Shown: positions 17,914 through 25,092, counted from the stretch's first letter. The stretch is DNA of 32,694 nucleotides from an uncultured Bacteroidales bacterium (GCA_902763885.1 CACWTU010000022.1:1-32694), one strand, 5' to 3'. Notes: a model not told the origin generated them from the sequence alone. Made by a program: numbers and translations.

Positions 17914-17953
17914 TGGTTGTATTTTGGTTTTATTATGGTTATATTTGTAACCA
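17914..17953 (+). promoter_or_regulatory. Promoter/operator of TA module 1: three 11-bp tandem repeats
   Basis: TGGTTGTATTT, TGGTTTTATTA and TGGTTATATTT follow each other without gaps (17914, 17925, 17936). The last is followed by GTAACCA, so TGGTTA-N6-TAACCA is a perfect 6-bp dyad (17936-17953). The -7 box TATATTTG (17940-17947) lies within the dyad. An 11-bp period puts each repeat on the same DNA face, as expected for a ribbon-helix-helix antitoxin binding cooperatively. The antitoxin ATG is 12 nt downstream. A fourth TGGTTTTATTA lies at 17884, out of phase. Confidence 0.6.
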
Positions 17954-17965
17954 AATTCTATTGGT

Positions 17966-18280
17966 ATGGGACAGACAGCTTTTACAGTCCGTATGGACTC
18001 AGAGGTAAAGAAACAGTTTGATGAGCTCTGCAAGGATTTTGGCATGAGTTCAAATACGGCATTTAATGTTTTTGCCAGAGCGGTTATTAAGAAACAAAGG
18101 ATTCCGTTTGAAGTGGAGTCTGAGCGTGAAGCGATAATTCGTCGTGGTTGGGAGGCAATGGATAAAATCCGTCAGCAAGCAGCTGAGAATGGAACATCAG
18201 AAATGACCTTGGACGAAATCAACGAAATAATAAGAGAGTGTAGAGAAGAACGTCGCCAGAAAAACCAAAATAACAACTAA
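17966..18280 (+). CDS. RelB/DinJ-type antitoxin, TA module 1
   Basis: 104 aa. The N-terminal ribbon-helix-helix reads TAFTVRMDSEVKKQFDELCKDFGMSSNTAFNVFARAVIK, close to DinJ/RelB antitoxins, which bind their own promoter as dimers. Residues ~46-104 form the C-terminal part that in this family wraps the toxin: IPFEV, GWEAMDKIR, EMTLDEINEIIRECREE. The toxin gene starts 4 nt after the stop. The relative at 29026-29322 has the same plan (TVRMDS, FGMS.NTA, DMTLEEINEEIR). The operator candidate is directly upstream. Confidence 0.92.
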   Translation: MGQTAFTVRMDSEVKKQFDELCKDFGMSSNTAFNVFARAVIKKQRIPFEVESEREAIIRRGWEAMDKIRQQAAENGTSEMTLDEINEIIRECREERRQKNQNNN

Positions 18281-18284
18281 TAAT

Positions 18285-18887
18285 ATGAAGTTCTTTGCCG
18301 TAATTGATACTAATGTCCTTGTTTCATACCTATTGACAAGAAATAACGATTCGTCAGTAGCTAAAGTTATGGAATTAGTTAAGGAAGGGACGATAGTTCC
18401 TCTCCTTCATGCCGAGATTGTACATGAATATCAGGAAGTGCTGAATAGAGATAAACTTAAAATAGATCAGACTTCTATTTTGGATGCGATGAATACGATA
18501 ACAAACATGGGCGTATTCTGTGACCGTAAAGAAGCAATCGGACCTTTTCCTGATCCCGATGACATAGTGTTTTATGAAGTATCTTTGAGCGTTGATGATG
18601 CATACCTCATAACAGGAAACTTAAAACACTTTCCCAAGAACGGCCACGTGGTTACACCAGCCGAGATGCTTCAGATAATCCATCTGGCTGAAAGCAAGGG
18701 GAACACTGTCTGCGAACCACCAATGGAATATATGTCAGAACAAAAGAGACAGATCATAGAGAAAGGCTGGCAGGCTATTGAAAAGATAAGGCTTTGTGCA
18801 GAACAAAACGGACTTTCAGATATGCCTCTTGAAAGCATAAACCAAATTATCCGCGAGTATAGGGCGGAACGCAAGAAACAGATTTGA
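18285..18887 (+). CDS. PIN-domain toxin (COG1569 type) with antitoxin-like C-terminal tail, TA module 1
   Basis: 200 aa. Residues 1-~135 are a PIN ribonuclease-type domain like the toxin at 29329-29736: VIDTNVLVSYLLT (acid D8), AEIVHEYQEVLNR (E48), PDPDDIVFYEV and DDAYLITGNLKHFP; the acidic metal-binding residues look intact. The relative ends at VTPAEMIDIFRRDV; this protein runs on for about 65 residues. Residues 153-198 align gaplessly with antitoxin residues 53-98 (23 of 46 identical; shared GW.A..KIR, NG.S.M.L..IN.IIRE.R.ER). PPMEY at 145-149 also recalls IPFEV, the segment just after the antitoxin's DNA-binding part. The reading frame is continuous. Internal ATGs at 18723 and 18732 could make the tail alone. 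The tail may restrain the toxin in cis, alter antitoxin binding, or be a fused relic. Confidence 0.9.
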   Translation: MKFFAVIDTNVLVSYLLTRNNDSSVAKVMELVKEGTIVPLLHAEIVHEYQEVLNRDKLKIDQTSILDAMNTITNMGVFCDRKEAIGPFPDPDDIVFYEVSLSVDDAYLITGNLKHFPKNGHVVTPAEMLQIIHLAESKGNTVCEPPMEYMSEQKRQIIEKGWQAIEKIRLCAEQNGLSDMPLESINQIIREYRAERKKQI

Positions 18888-18927
18888 AATCAAAGGGGAC
18901 GGTTAACTCCGTCCCCTTTGATTTTTT
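18887..18927 (+). terminator. Intrinsic terminator after TA module 1
   Basis: A 16-bp perfect stem (AAATCAAAGGGGACGG / CCGTCCCCTTTGATTT) with a 6-nt loop is followed by a T-run on the plus strand. It lies between the convergent toxin gene and the BlaR1-type gene and may serve both. The core AAAGGGGACGGTT recurs, inverted, in the palindrome at 25053. Confidence 0.85.
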
Positions 18928-18946
18928 TGTGATATCCTCAGATTGC

Positions 18947-20107
18947 TTATTTGACAACAGTGCTGGATATGGAATCTGTTTTATTCATTGGAACTTCCTC
19001 TCCGTTGACAAGTATCCTGGATACAACTTTACCATTGACGGTTACATTGCCATTCTCGTCATACTCTACACCGGGTAATGATTTGATGAGTTCATCTACG
19101 GATTTTCCTTCCGGTGAATCATAGGCATTTGCATCCCATTTAATCTCCTTTTCGGGATTCAGGTTCTTATACTTCAATGTGTCAGATTCATAAGTAACTC
19201 TGCCTATAATCTTTCTGGGTGCTTGGTCACTCTGCGCGTCATCATACACGTAGTTGACCTTGGTTTTTGCATTGAGTGCCAGACTAATGCAAACCAGGGG
19301 GAGAAGATAGAGTGCTCTAAGCAGACTCTTCTTGGTTGTTCTTTCCTTTTCCATCATAAAAATTCTGTTTTTTAAAATACTGTGATTAAAATTATTAGCT
19401 ATTGTGTATCCGTTCATTGCGGCCGCTTTGCTTATGAGCAGATACTGATAACTACGTAAGTCGGTGCCGGCACGCAGTACGGTGTCATCGGCCTCATATT
19501 CATGGACGGCGCGCAGGTCTATGCGCAGCATCCAGATTGCGGGGTTGAACCACTGTGCGGCGGCTATAAGATCGGTAATAAGTACATCAATGGAGTGGTG
19601 GAGTGCCACGTGGGCTTTCTCATGCCTGATGATAGCGCTTTCATTGTTGTTCCAGTCAGCCTCAGATATTACAATGTGTCCCATCCAACTGAATGATGCC
19701 GCATTGCCGGGCATGATGTACACCTGGGTGCCATCGGGCGTAAACTCCTTGCGTGCGTTCTTTATTATACTGCGTACGCGTATAACCGATGTCAGAACTC
19801 TGGCCAGTACAAAGACCACGCCTGCGGTATAGACAGCCATGAGGGCGATGTGCCACCACGGGGTGGCAGCTTCAGCAGGGGTGCTTGAGGCGGCTTGCAT
19901 GAGTTGTGTTACCGGCATTGGCAGTATCTCTGTCTTGGTTATGGTAATAATGCAAACTGGGAGGAGAAAAGAGAGCAAAGCCGTACTCAAAAGCACAATC
20001 CTGTTGAGTCTGTGCCATGAATCCTTGATCAGGAACAGACGGTAGAATATGTAGAAGACGGCCATTATGACCGCAACTTTCAATTGATAGGTAAGGAAGG
20101 TGATCAT
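18947..20107 (-). CDS. BlaR1/MecR1-type M56 membrane protease with TonB-plug-like tail
   Basis: 386 aa from MITFLTYQLK. Transmembrane segments are near 8-25, 38-57, 85-105 and 265-280. The zinc protease motif is HEKAH (residues 162-166), with HEYEAD (202-207) as the third-ligand region, and FNPAIWMLR is typical of M56. In this family signal binding outside activates the protease, which leads to cleavage of the BlaI repressor. The periplasmic tail (about 337-373: VDELIKSLPGVEYDENGNV, VNGEEV) resembles a TonB-receptor plug segment, a fusion seen in Bacteroidetes relatives; no penicillin-binding sensor domain is present. It begins one base after the stop of the BlaI gene. The ATG at 20107 was chosen over an upstream one because it abuts BlaI and begins the first helix. 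Confidence 0.92.
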   Translation of the reverse strand: MITFLTYQLKVAVIMAVFYIFYRLFLIKDSWHRLNRIVLLSTALLSFLLPVCIITITKTEILPMPVTQLMQAASSTPAEAATPWWHIALMAVYTAGVVFVLARVLTSVIRVRSIIKNARKEFTPDGTQVYIMPGNAASFSWMGHIVISEADWNNNESAIIRHEKAHVALHHSIDVLITDLIAAAQWFNPAIWMLRIDLRAVHEYEADDTVLRAGTDLRSYQYLLISKAAAMNGYTIANNFNHSILKNRIFMMEKERTTKKSLLRALYLLPLVCISLALNAKTKVNYVYDDAQSDQAPRKIIGRVTYESDTLKYKNLNPEKEIKWDANAYDSPEGKSVDELIKSLPGVEYDENGNVTVNGKVVSRILVNGEEVPMNKTDSISSTVVK

Positions 20108-20108
20108 A

Positions 20109-20477
20109 TTATTTCTTTTCCAGGTGTTCAATCAATTCTTTCAGTTCATCTATGGAGACCTTGCCGTCACCCACGAATGCAGACACGGCATTCAGATATG
20201 AACCGAAATAGTTGCCTATGAATCCGCCCATGGAGAACCGGCTGTACTCATCACGCGTCACGATGGGGAAGTACTGATAGGTGGGACCGTAAGCCTTGTG
20301 ATCCAGGAATCCGTCGGACTCCAGTTCACGTACCTGTGTGGAGAGCGTGTTGAAATGGGGCTGAGGCTCGGGGTATAACTCTCGGAGTTCACGCACAAAG
20401 AGTGCTCCCTTATCCCAGAAGTGGTTCATTATGACCTCCTTCTTCTCACTAAGCTTGGTAATTTCTTTCTGTTTCAT
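20109..20477 (-). CDS. BlaI/MecI/CopY-family repressor
   Basis: 122 aa with a winged helix: KKEVIMNHFWDKGALFVRELRELYP, then FNTLSTQVRELESDGFLDHKAYGPTYQYFPIV. The length is normal for the family. The C-terminal part would dimerise. BlaI proteins repress their own operon and are released when cleaved after BlaR1-type activation. The gene is paired with the M56 protease gene (1 nt gap) and preceded by the small protein gene at 20484-20903. A dyad directly upstream (20480-20504) is the likely operator. Confidence 0.94.
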   Translation of the reverse strand: MKQKEITKLSEKKEVIMNHFWDKGALFVRELRELYPEPQPHFNTLSTQVRELESDGFLDHKAYGPTYQYFPIVTRDEYSRFSMGGFIGNYFGSYLNAVSAFVGDGKVSIDELKELIEHLEKK

Positions 20478-20479
20478 AA

Positions 20480-20510
20480 TGCATCAGTAACTAGTACCGA
20501 TGCAAATGTA
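20480..20510 (-). promoter_or_regulatory. BlaI operator candidate and internal promoter
   Basis: A 25-bp dyad (20480-20504) has TGCATC / GATGCA outer arms and GTA / TAC inside, symmetric at 9 of 12 pairs. TACATTTG (minus, 20503-20510) fits the -7 box. The dyad would cover the start of transcription, 3 nt before the ATG of the repressor. Both sit at the 3' end of the 20484-20903 gene, so an internal promoter is inferred. Confidence 0.5.
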
Positions 20511-20903
20511 AAAATTAAGATCAGTCTTAAGGCCCTCCTTGTTAGGGAACACCATACCCAGAAAGCCCACGCTCATAGTCGTGACCCCATCAATCTCATT
20601 CTTCATTTGTCCTACGCTGAAAAGCACATAGTTCTTTACCACTAAGACATTCTCCACGGCAGTTTTCATCTGGCTAATCAAAGATTCCTCCAGTTGAGCC
20701 ATCATTTGTTTGCCTTTATCAGGCATCTCCTTATTATTATGCTGCTCCTTATAGGTCTTCTCCAGCGTTTTTGCCTGTTTGTGAAGCGCTTTGCTCATAT
20801 ACTTAACTCCTGCATCAACATGACGCTGCCTGCCCGGACAAGTTACAGCCATAACACCTAGCGCCACCGCCACAATTATCACAATCTTCCAAATTTTCTT
20901 CAT
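20484..20903 (-). CDS. Small membrane-anchored or exported protein (DUF4359-like)
   Basis: 139 aa from the ATG at 20903. It has an N-terminal hydrophobic segment (IWKIVIIVAVALGVMAVTCPG) and then a helical charged body (HVDAGVKYMSKALHKQAKTLEKTYKEQ). The C-terminal part reads VVKNYVLFSVGQMKNEIDGVTTMSVGFLGMVFP. The AVT.P segment and size resemble DUF4359-type proteins, a tentative assignment. It precedes the BlaI/BlaR1 pair by 6 bp and is likely part of that operon. Function is unknown. A TTG two codons upstream is a less likely start. Confidence 0.75.
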   Translation of the reverse strand: MKKIWKIVIIVAVALGVMAVTCPGRQRHVDAGVKYMSKALHKQAKTLEKTYKEQHNNKEMPDKGKQMMAQLEESLISQMKTAVENVLVVKNYVLFSVGQMKNEIDGVTTMSVGFLGMVFPNKEGLKTDLNFYICIGTSY

Positions 20904-20936
20904 ACTCAAAAATGACTTAAATAACGACTATGGTTC

Positions 20937-20944
20937 CAAAGATA
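20937..20944 (-). promoter_or_regulatory. -7 box of the small protein/BlaI/BlaR1 operon
   Basis: TATCTTTG on the minus strand matches TAnnTTTG, 33 nt before the ATG at 20903. Confidence 0.5.
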
Positions 20945-21065
20945 CAGATAATAAACACAATGGTATCAGTTCCCTGTGCCATTATATGAGGGAATGTTCC
21001 ATAGCTACCTGTGTGAGAACGTATTCCCGATGGGGTAAGTGTGGGACACTTTGGCAAAAAAAAAC

Positions 21066-21073
21066 TACTTTTG
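21066..21073 (+). promoter_or_regulatory. -7 box of the intact ECF sigma gene
   Basis: TACTTTTG matches TAnnTTTG. The leader from here to the ATG at 21126 is nearly the same as that in front of the decayed copy (17192 onward), including GCGTCTAATG and AAACAAGACAAACCA. Confidence 0.55.
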
Positions 21074-21125
21074 CTGTAGTTTTCCATAAAGTTCTGCGTC
21101 TAATGTGCAGAAACAAGACAAACCA

Positions 21126-21596
21126 ATGACAGAACAAGAATTTGAAAAGATGGTCAGAGAGCATAGGGGCACCATATATACCGTGTGCTACATGTTCTCC
21201 AATGATCAGGATGAGGTGGCCGACCTGTTTCAGGAGATACTCATCAACCTCTGGAAAGGTTCCGGAACTTTCAGGGGTGACAGCGCGCTGAGCTCCTGGA
21301 TATGGAAGGTATCATTCAACACCTGCATATCATATGACCGAAAGAAGAAACGCGGCTTGGATACTGTACCTCTTTCAATGGACATAGACCTTTTCAATAC
21401 CCAGACCGATGACACCCGCCAGATAGGCCTGCTGCGTGACCGTATCAGGCGCCTGGGAGCATTTGACCGGGCGATAGTTCTGCTTTGGCTTGAGGACATG
21501 AGCTATGAAGAGATAGGCCAGATAGTAGGAATCACCTCAAACAACGTCTCTGTACGTCTTGTCAGAATCAAGGAACAACTTAAAAACATGCAGTAA
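21126..21596 (+). CDS. ECF-type RNA polymerase sigma factor
   Basis: 156 aa from MTEQEFEKMVREHRG. Sigma-2 is at about 10-75 (VADLFQEILINLWKGSGTFRGDSALSSWIWKVSFNTCISYDRKKKR); sigma-4 at about 105-152 (FDRAIVLLWLEDMSYEEIGQIVGITSNNVSVRLVRIKEQLK). The ATG at 21126 was preferred because the decayed copy at 17252 conserves it and the leader; an in-frame ATG at 21105 lies in leader sequence. The next gene starts 1 nt after the stop. That membrane protein is probably its regulator. Confidence 0.94.
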   Translation: MTEQEFEKMVREHRGTIYTVCYMFSNDQDEVADLFQEILINLWKGSGTFRGDSALSSWIWKVSFNTCISYDRKKKRGLDTVPLSMDIDLFNTQTDDTRQIGLLRDRIRRLGAFDRAIVLLWLEDMSYEEIGQIVGITSNNVSVRLVRIKEQLKNMQ

Positions 21597-21597
21597 G

Positions 21598-22179
21598 ATG
21601 GAAACTACCGATGAAACCATACAGGAGATGAAGCAGCAGATACAGCTGCTTAAACAGAAGCTTGACAGCCAGGAGATTGTCAAAGACAAGATGTTGTGGA
21701 ATGCCGCTCTTGATAACGTGAATAACCTTAAGAACTTCTCTGATGTGTCAATGACCTATTTAGGGGGGTTCGTGCAGATAACTTTATTCATCGTGATATA
21801 CCTTTGCGGATATTCTTCAATCTACTTTGTTATATACAACATACTGTTTTGGACATATTCCATTATTGGTATCATAAGGAGAAACAAACATCTGCCTGAT
21901 CTCCAGAATAATCTGCTGACAGCGGCCAGTGAGCTTGTCAAATACAAGCAGCACTATATCAGAATGGGCAAAATAATAATCCCGTTAGCAATCATCTGGC
22001 TGTTATGGGCATTCTGGGATTTCTGCACATTTACCATGGGAAAAATGGCCATCCCGGTATTTCTCATTCTCAGCATCATAACAGTGGGCATAACCATTCC
22101 GCTCGCGCTCAATAAGCGCAGGGAAGTGATTGAAAAGATCGATGACCTCATCCGTCAGATAAACGAGCTCCAAGCATAA
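21598..22179 (+). CDS. Four-helix membrane protein with N-terminal coiled coil, partner of the ECF sigma factor
   Basis: 193 aa. Residues 1-40 are a probable coiled coil (TIQEMKQQIQLLKQKLDSQEIV). Two hydrophobic segments follow (FVQITLFIVIYLCGYSSIYFVIYNI; overlapping pair at ~56-85), then a cytoplasmic stretch (RRNKHLPDLQNNLLTAASELVKYKQHY), and two more helices (IIIPLAIIWLLWAF; VFLILSIITVGITIPLAL). It starts 1 nt after the sigma gene. An anti-sigma or signal-relay role is inferred from this coupling; there is no recognised domain. A remnant copy is at 17641. Confidence 0.85.
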   Translation: METTDETIQEMKQQIQLLKQKLDSQEIVKDKMLWNAALDNVNNLKNFSDVSMTYLGGFVQITLFIVIYLCGYSSIYFVIYNILFWTYSIIGIIRRNKHLPDLQNNLLTAASELVKYKQHYIRMGKIIIPLAIIWLLWAFWDFCTFTMGKMAIPVFLILSIITVGITIPLALNKRREVIEKIDDLIRQINELQA

Positions 22180-22184
22180 AATAG

Positions 22185-22211
22185 TACAATTGGGGTCAGG
22201 CCCCAATTGTA
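22185..22211. repeat. GGGGTCAGGCCCC palindrome, copy 1
   Basis: Perfect 11-nt arms TACAATTGGGG / CCCCAATTGTA with centre TCAGG. It lies between two convergent genes, with the ATPase stop codon directly after it. Copies at 23721 (same orientation, one arm altered) and 23766 (opposite orientation). It may act as a bidirectional transcription end. Confidence 0.8.
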
Positions 22212-23645
22212 TCATTTACCCAAAATTTCCTTTGCCAGCGAGTTCAGTGCATCAGTGTCTATAGGCTCGAGAATAATCTCTGCCGGTTCCAGATCCAGCA
22301 GAAACTGCATGTAGGTTGGAAGTGTCAGTAACTGACCCTCTCGGCCAACATTATAATCACCATATTTGATGATATGCCTCACGTGGTACTTATCGGGATG
22401 AGCCAATACGGTTTTAGAACTTTTGGCCTTTGCTGATTTTGCCTTGACCTCCAGCGGTACGCACTCACCATTCATCCGTATCAGAAAGTCCAATTCCAGC
22501 CCGGAATCCTTCTGGAAATAATACAGCTTTTGCCCTTTCTTATGTAGCGTATCGGCCATCAGATTCTCATAAATGGCACCCTTGAATCCGCCCAGATTTC
22601 CCTGTAGTATATCGGCACGTGTGCCAGACCCCAGCATCTCAATGAGAAGTCCGATGTCAGCCACATATACCTTAAATACATTATCTTTAGCGTTGCCTTC
22701 CATTGGCAGACCGGTGATGTCGGTGTTGTAACAGCGGCAGATGATTCCGGCGTCCTCCAACCACTGCAATGACCCCATGTAGATATCACTACGGCCGCCA
22801 GGCTTTATCTTGTTGTACTGGAACTTCTTGTTCTCCTTGGCCAACTGTTTGGGAATGGAGTTGAAACACTCGCGTATGTGTGGTTTATCCCTATCGGAAG
22901 CATACTTCACCATGTCGTCTCGATACTCCTTCAGTATGGCTTTGTGGGCTTTGCTCACATCGTTCATGTTGTTTGTACTTAAGAACGCGTTAACGGCATC
23001 GGGCAGTCCACCAATGGCCACATAGAGGTTCAGCAGACGCTTCAACGCTACATGAATGCCCTCAGGCACAGGTGTTTCCTCCCGATAGAACTTACCCAGT
23101 GCCTCAATAACTTCTGTGTTGAGACCGTTTGCCCAGAGGAATTCCTCAAAGTCAAGTGGGTACATTTCAATGATGTCTTCTGAACCAACTGGAACAGAGT
23201 TAATTCCCAGTTCTTGCTGGCCAGCCAGCTTGCGATGCTTCTTTTTCTTTTCGTCACCATACCCTTGAACACCTAAAAGAGAACCAGTGGCAATAACATC
23301 AAAACGCCCGTCTTCATTAAAGAATTTAAGTGATGTTCGTGCTTCAGGGCAATCCTGTATCTCGTCAAAAATAAAGCAGGTCTGGCCAGGTGTGAACGAC
23401 ACATTTTTGATTTGTGAAGAGAGGTTGAGAAGAATATCGTCAACGGCCTTGCTCCCCACGAACGCACTGATGCGTTCCGGTTGCTTGATAAAATTGATAT
23501 AAACAACAGTCTTGTAGTTGTCGGCTGCAAAATGTTGTGCAATGAATGTCTTTCCGCATTGACGGATGCCCATAATTACCAAAGGCTTATGTCCAGCGGT
23601 GTTTTTCCACTGTGCCAGCGTATCTTCAATCTTCCTTTTTAGCAT
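22212..23645 (-). CDS. AAA-family ATPase with DUF4143 domain
   Basis: 477 aa. N-terminal AAA_14-type ATPase: Walker A GIRQCGKT (26-33), Walker B CFIFDEIQD (~88-97), then VIATGSLLG. The DUF4143 part follows, ending in SGLELDFLIRMNGECVPLEVKA, the restriction-endonuclease-like (PD-(D/E)xK-like) motif usual for this family. Such proteins are numerous in Bacteroidetes and their role is not established. The gene is bracketed by palindromes of one family in opposite orientation (22185 and 23766), with one more at 23721. It has no operon partner here. Confidence 0.93.
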   Translation of the reverse strand: MLKRKIEDTLAQWKNTAGHKPLVIMGIRQCGKTFIAQHFAADNYKTVVYINFIKQPERISAFVGSKAVDDILLNLSSQIKNVSFTPGQTCFIFDEIQDCPEARTSLKFFNEDGRFDVIATGSLLGVQGYGDEKKKKHRKLAGQQELGINSVPVGSEDIIEMYPLDFEEFLWANGLNTEVIEALGKFYREETPVPEGIHVALKRLLNLYVAIGGLPDAVNAFLSTNNMNDVSKAHKAILKEYRDDMVKYASDRDKPHIRECFNSIPKQLAKENKKFQYNKIKPGGRSDIYMGSLQWLEDAGIICRCYNTDITGLPMEGNAKDNVFKVYVADIGLLIEMLGSGTRADILQGNLGGFKGAIYENLMADTLHKKGQKLYYFQKDSGLELDFLIRMNGECVPLEVKAKSAKAKSSKTVLAHPDKYHVRHIIKYGDYNVGREGQLLTLPTYMQFLLDLEPAEIILEPIDTDALNSLAKEILGK

Positions 23646-23720
23646 TTTTTACAGCGAATTTCCGCCGTAAAGATACACTTTTTCAAACGAATAAATATCA
23701 TCCTAGTGCATTTTTTTTAG

Positions 23721-23747
23721 TACAATTGGGGTCAGGCCCCTTTTGTA
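23721..23747. repeat. GGGGTCAGGCCCC palindrome, copy 2
   Basis: TACAATTGGGG, centre TCAGG, then CCCCTTTTGTA: the same element as at 22185, with the right arm altered (TTTT for AATT). It is upstream of the ATPase start and 18 nt from copy 3. Confidence 0.75.
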
Positions 23748-23765
23748 CTATTTTGCCAAAAATGA

Positions 23766-23792
23766 TACAATTGGGGCCTGACCCCAATTGTA
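23766..23792. repeat. GGGGTCAGGCCCC palindrome, copy 3, inverted
   Basis: TACAATTGGGG, centre CCTGA, CCCCAATTGTA, the exact reverse complement of the copy at 22185. With copy 2 it makes a head-to-head pair like a BIME of REP elements. It is about 20 nt after the stop of the propeller lipoprotein gene. Confidence 0.8.
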
Positions 23793-23812
23793 GTTAATTA
23801 ATGCAAAAACGC

Positions 23813-24901
23813 TCATTTAAGAAAATCTTTGATGGGTATCTGATACAATATCTCATCACTTAAATTGCAACAATACAATGACTTGTTGGCTGCGTTATAT
23901 GTTAAGCGGTGGAGTGATGCATCGGACGTGAAACCACCGACATAGTTTCCGCTCCAGTCAAAGACAAGGACTTCACACTCCTTATCTGATTCTCCACCAG
24001 CCGTGATGTTATAACGATAATTGATGAATATATAGTCCTCAGAGACAGCGGCATCACCAAAAGTCATGTTCTCAGGAACGTATTCTGCTTTATCATCATA
24101 TGTCCTGGCTCCTTTCTGGTGGATGGCAAAGCATTTGTCTTTATCCAGATCAAAGAAAATCAGATAGTTCATATTCTGAAGGGAATGGACAATGATGTTT
24201 TTGGTGGGGTGTTTAAAAGTACTTCCCATATATAGTGCATATAATTCAACTACAACCTCTGTATGAACTCCATCGCCGGCTGGCATAATCTGTTTGTGAA
24301 CCGGGATGACCTTCTTTTTTCCTCCAGCCTGCTGAATGTAAAATTCAGGAGGATCACATTCTCCGTTATGCATCTTTGGTTTTTGGTAAATAAAGGTCTT
24401 TGAGATATCATCATCAATAAGGGTTGTCTTACCATCAAGCAGGAAAAGACATGGCGCACTGGCATTTATTACTGCTGCTCCTTTTTGGATGGATTGGGTG
24501 ATATTGATTTCCTTTAAGGTACTATTGTCAATAACAGGGAATATGATGTCACCGTCAGACAGATACACTTGTTCGGTGACGGTCCACGGATGCTCGGTTA
24601 ATTCATTGACAGCGCGGCCTTTTTTTACTATGGAAGCCACTTCTGTGCCTTTGTCAATATCATATACCCTGATATAACCGGAACCATCATTTGTGGTAAA
24701 AAGCAAGTATTGGCCAAAGGATACCACATCATTCGCTCCTAAAGGGCAATAATCCAGTTGGATGGGCGTGATTTTAGGTCTGGCCTGGTGACCATAATCC
24801 AGTTCTTTTACCTCAGGAATAAAGATGCTAGATTTGTTGGGGTTAGAGCATCCGCATAACAAAACAGCAGACAGGAAAAGGATACAAACAATTTTTCTCA
24901 T
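23813..24901 (-). CDS. BF3164-like / TolB-like propeller lipoprotein
   Basis: 362 aa. The lipoprotein signal MRKIVCILFLSAVLLCGC has its Cys at 18. The remainder fits the Bacteroidetes BF3164/TolB_like family of propeller proteins: SFGQYLLFTTNDGSGYIRVYDIDKGTEVASIVKKGRAVNEL near the start, then repeated strand pairs such as IFFDLDKDKCFAI and EVLVFDWSGNYVGGF at the end. These sit in the envelope; ligand and function are unknown. It is a single gene, with about 150 bp without a recognised element upstream (24902-25052). Confidence 0.85.
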   Translation of the reverse strand: MRKIVCILFLSAVLLCGCSNPNKSSIFIPEVKELDYGHQARPKITPIQLDYCPLGANDVVSFGQYLLFTTNDGSGYIRVYDIDKGTEVASIVKKGRAVNELTEHPWTVTEQVYLSDGDIIFPVIDNSTLKEINITQSIQKGAAVINASAPCLFLLDGKTTLIDDDISKTFIYQKPKMHNGECDPPEFYIQQAGGKKKVIPVHKQIMPAGDGVHTEVVVELYALYMGSTFKHPTKNIIVHSLQNMNYLIFFDLDKDKCFAIHQKGARTYDDKAEYVPENMTFGDAAVSEDYIFINYRYNITAGGESDKECEVLVFDWSGNYVGGFTSDASLHRLTYNAANKSLYCCNLSDEILYQIPIKDFLK

Positions 24902-25052
24902 AATGAAAGACTAAATAGGTTTATAAACAGGGATAATTCTCGTTATGTGGCTCAAACATATCACTCATTTTTCTTGCCACCAAATCCCTTAACCAAGATT
25001 ATGGATTGCAGCCCGTATGGCCGTTAATTTTGTCAGTATTATGTAAATGTTA

Positions 25053-25092
25053 TCAAGGGGCACAAAAAGAACCGTCCCCTTTGTGCCCTTGA
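25053..25092. repeat. Imperfect palindrome at the end of yihA
   Basis: Arms TCAAGGGGCACAAA and TTTGTGCCCTTGA pair with one bulged G. The interior AACCGTCCCCTTT is the inverse of AAAGGGGACGGTT in the terminator at 18887, so both belong to the GGGGAC family. No T-run follows on the minus strand. Confidence 0.65.

Noticed and set aside
18285-18887. Frameshift or missing stop giving the long toxin
   Set aside because: The frame is open throughout, the tail is well conserved in protein terms, and the gene ends right at a terminator; a single error creating this is possible but less likely.
22185-23792. The repeated palindromes as a CRISPR array
   Set aside because: Only three copies, in both orientations, with unequal spacing and a gene in between; no cas genes.
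24902-25052. Possible small gene or RNA between the propeller lipoprotein and yihA
   Set aside because: I found no convincing ORF, promoter or hairpin apart from the palindrome at 25053.
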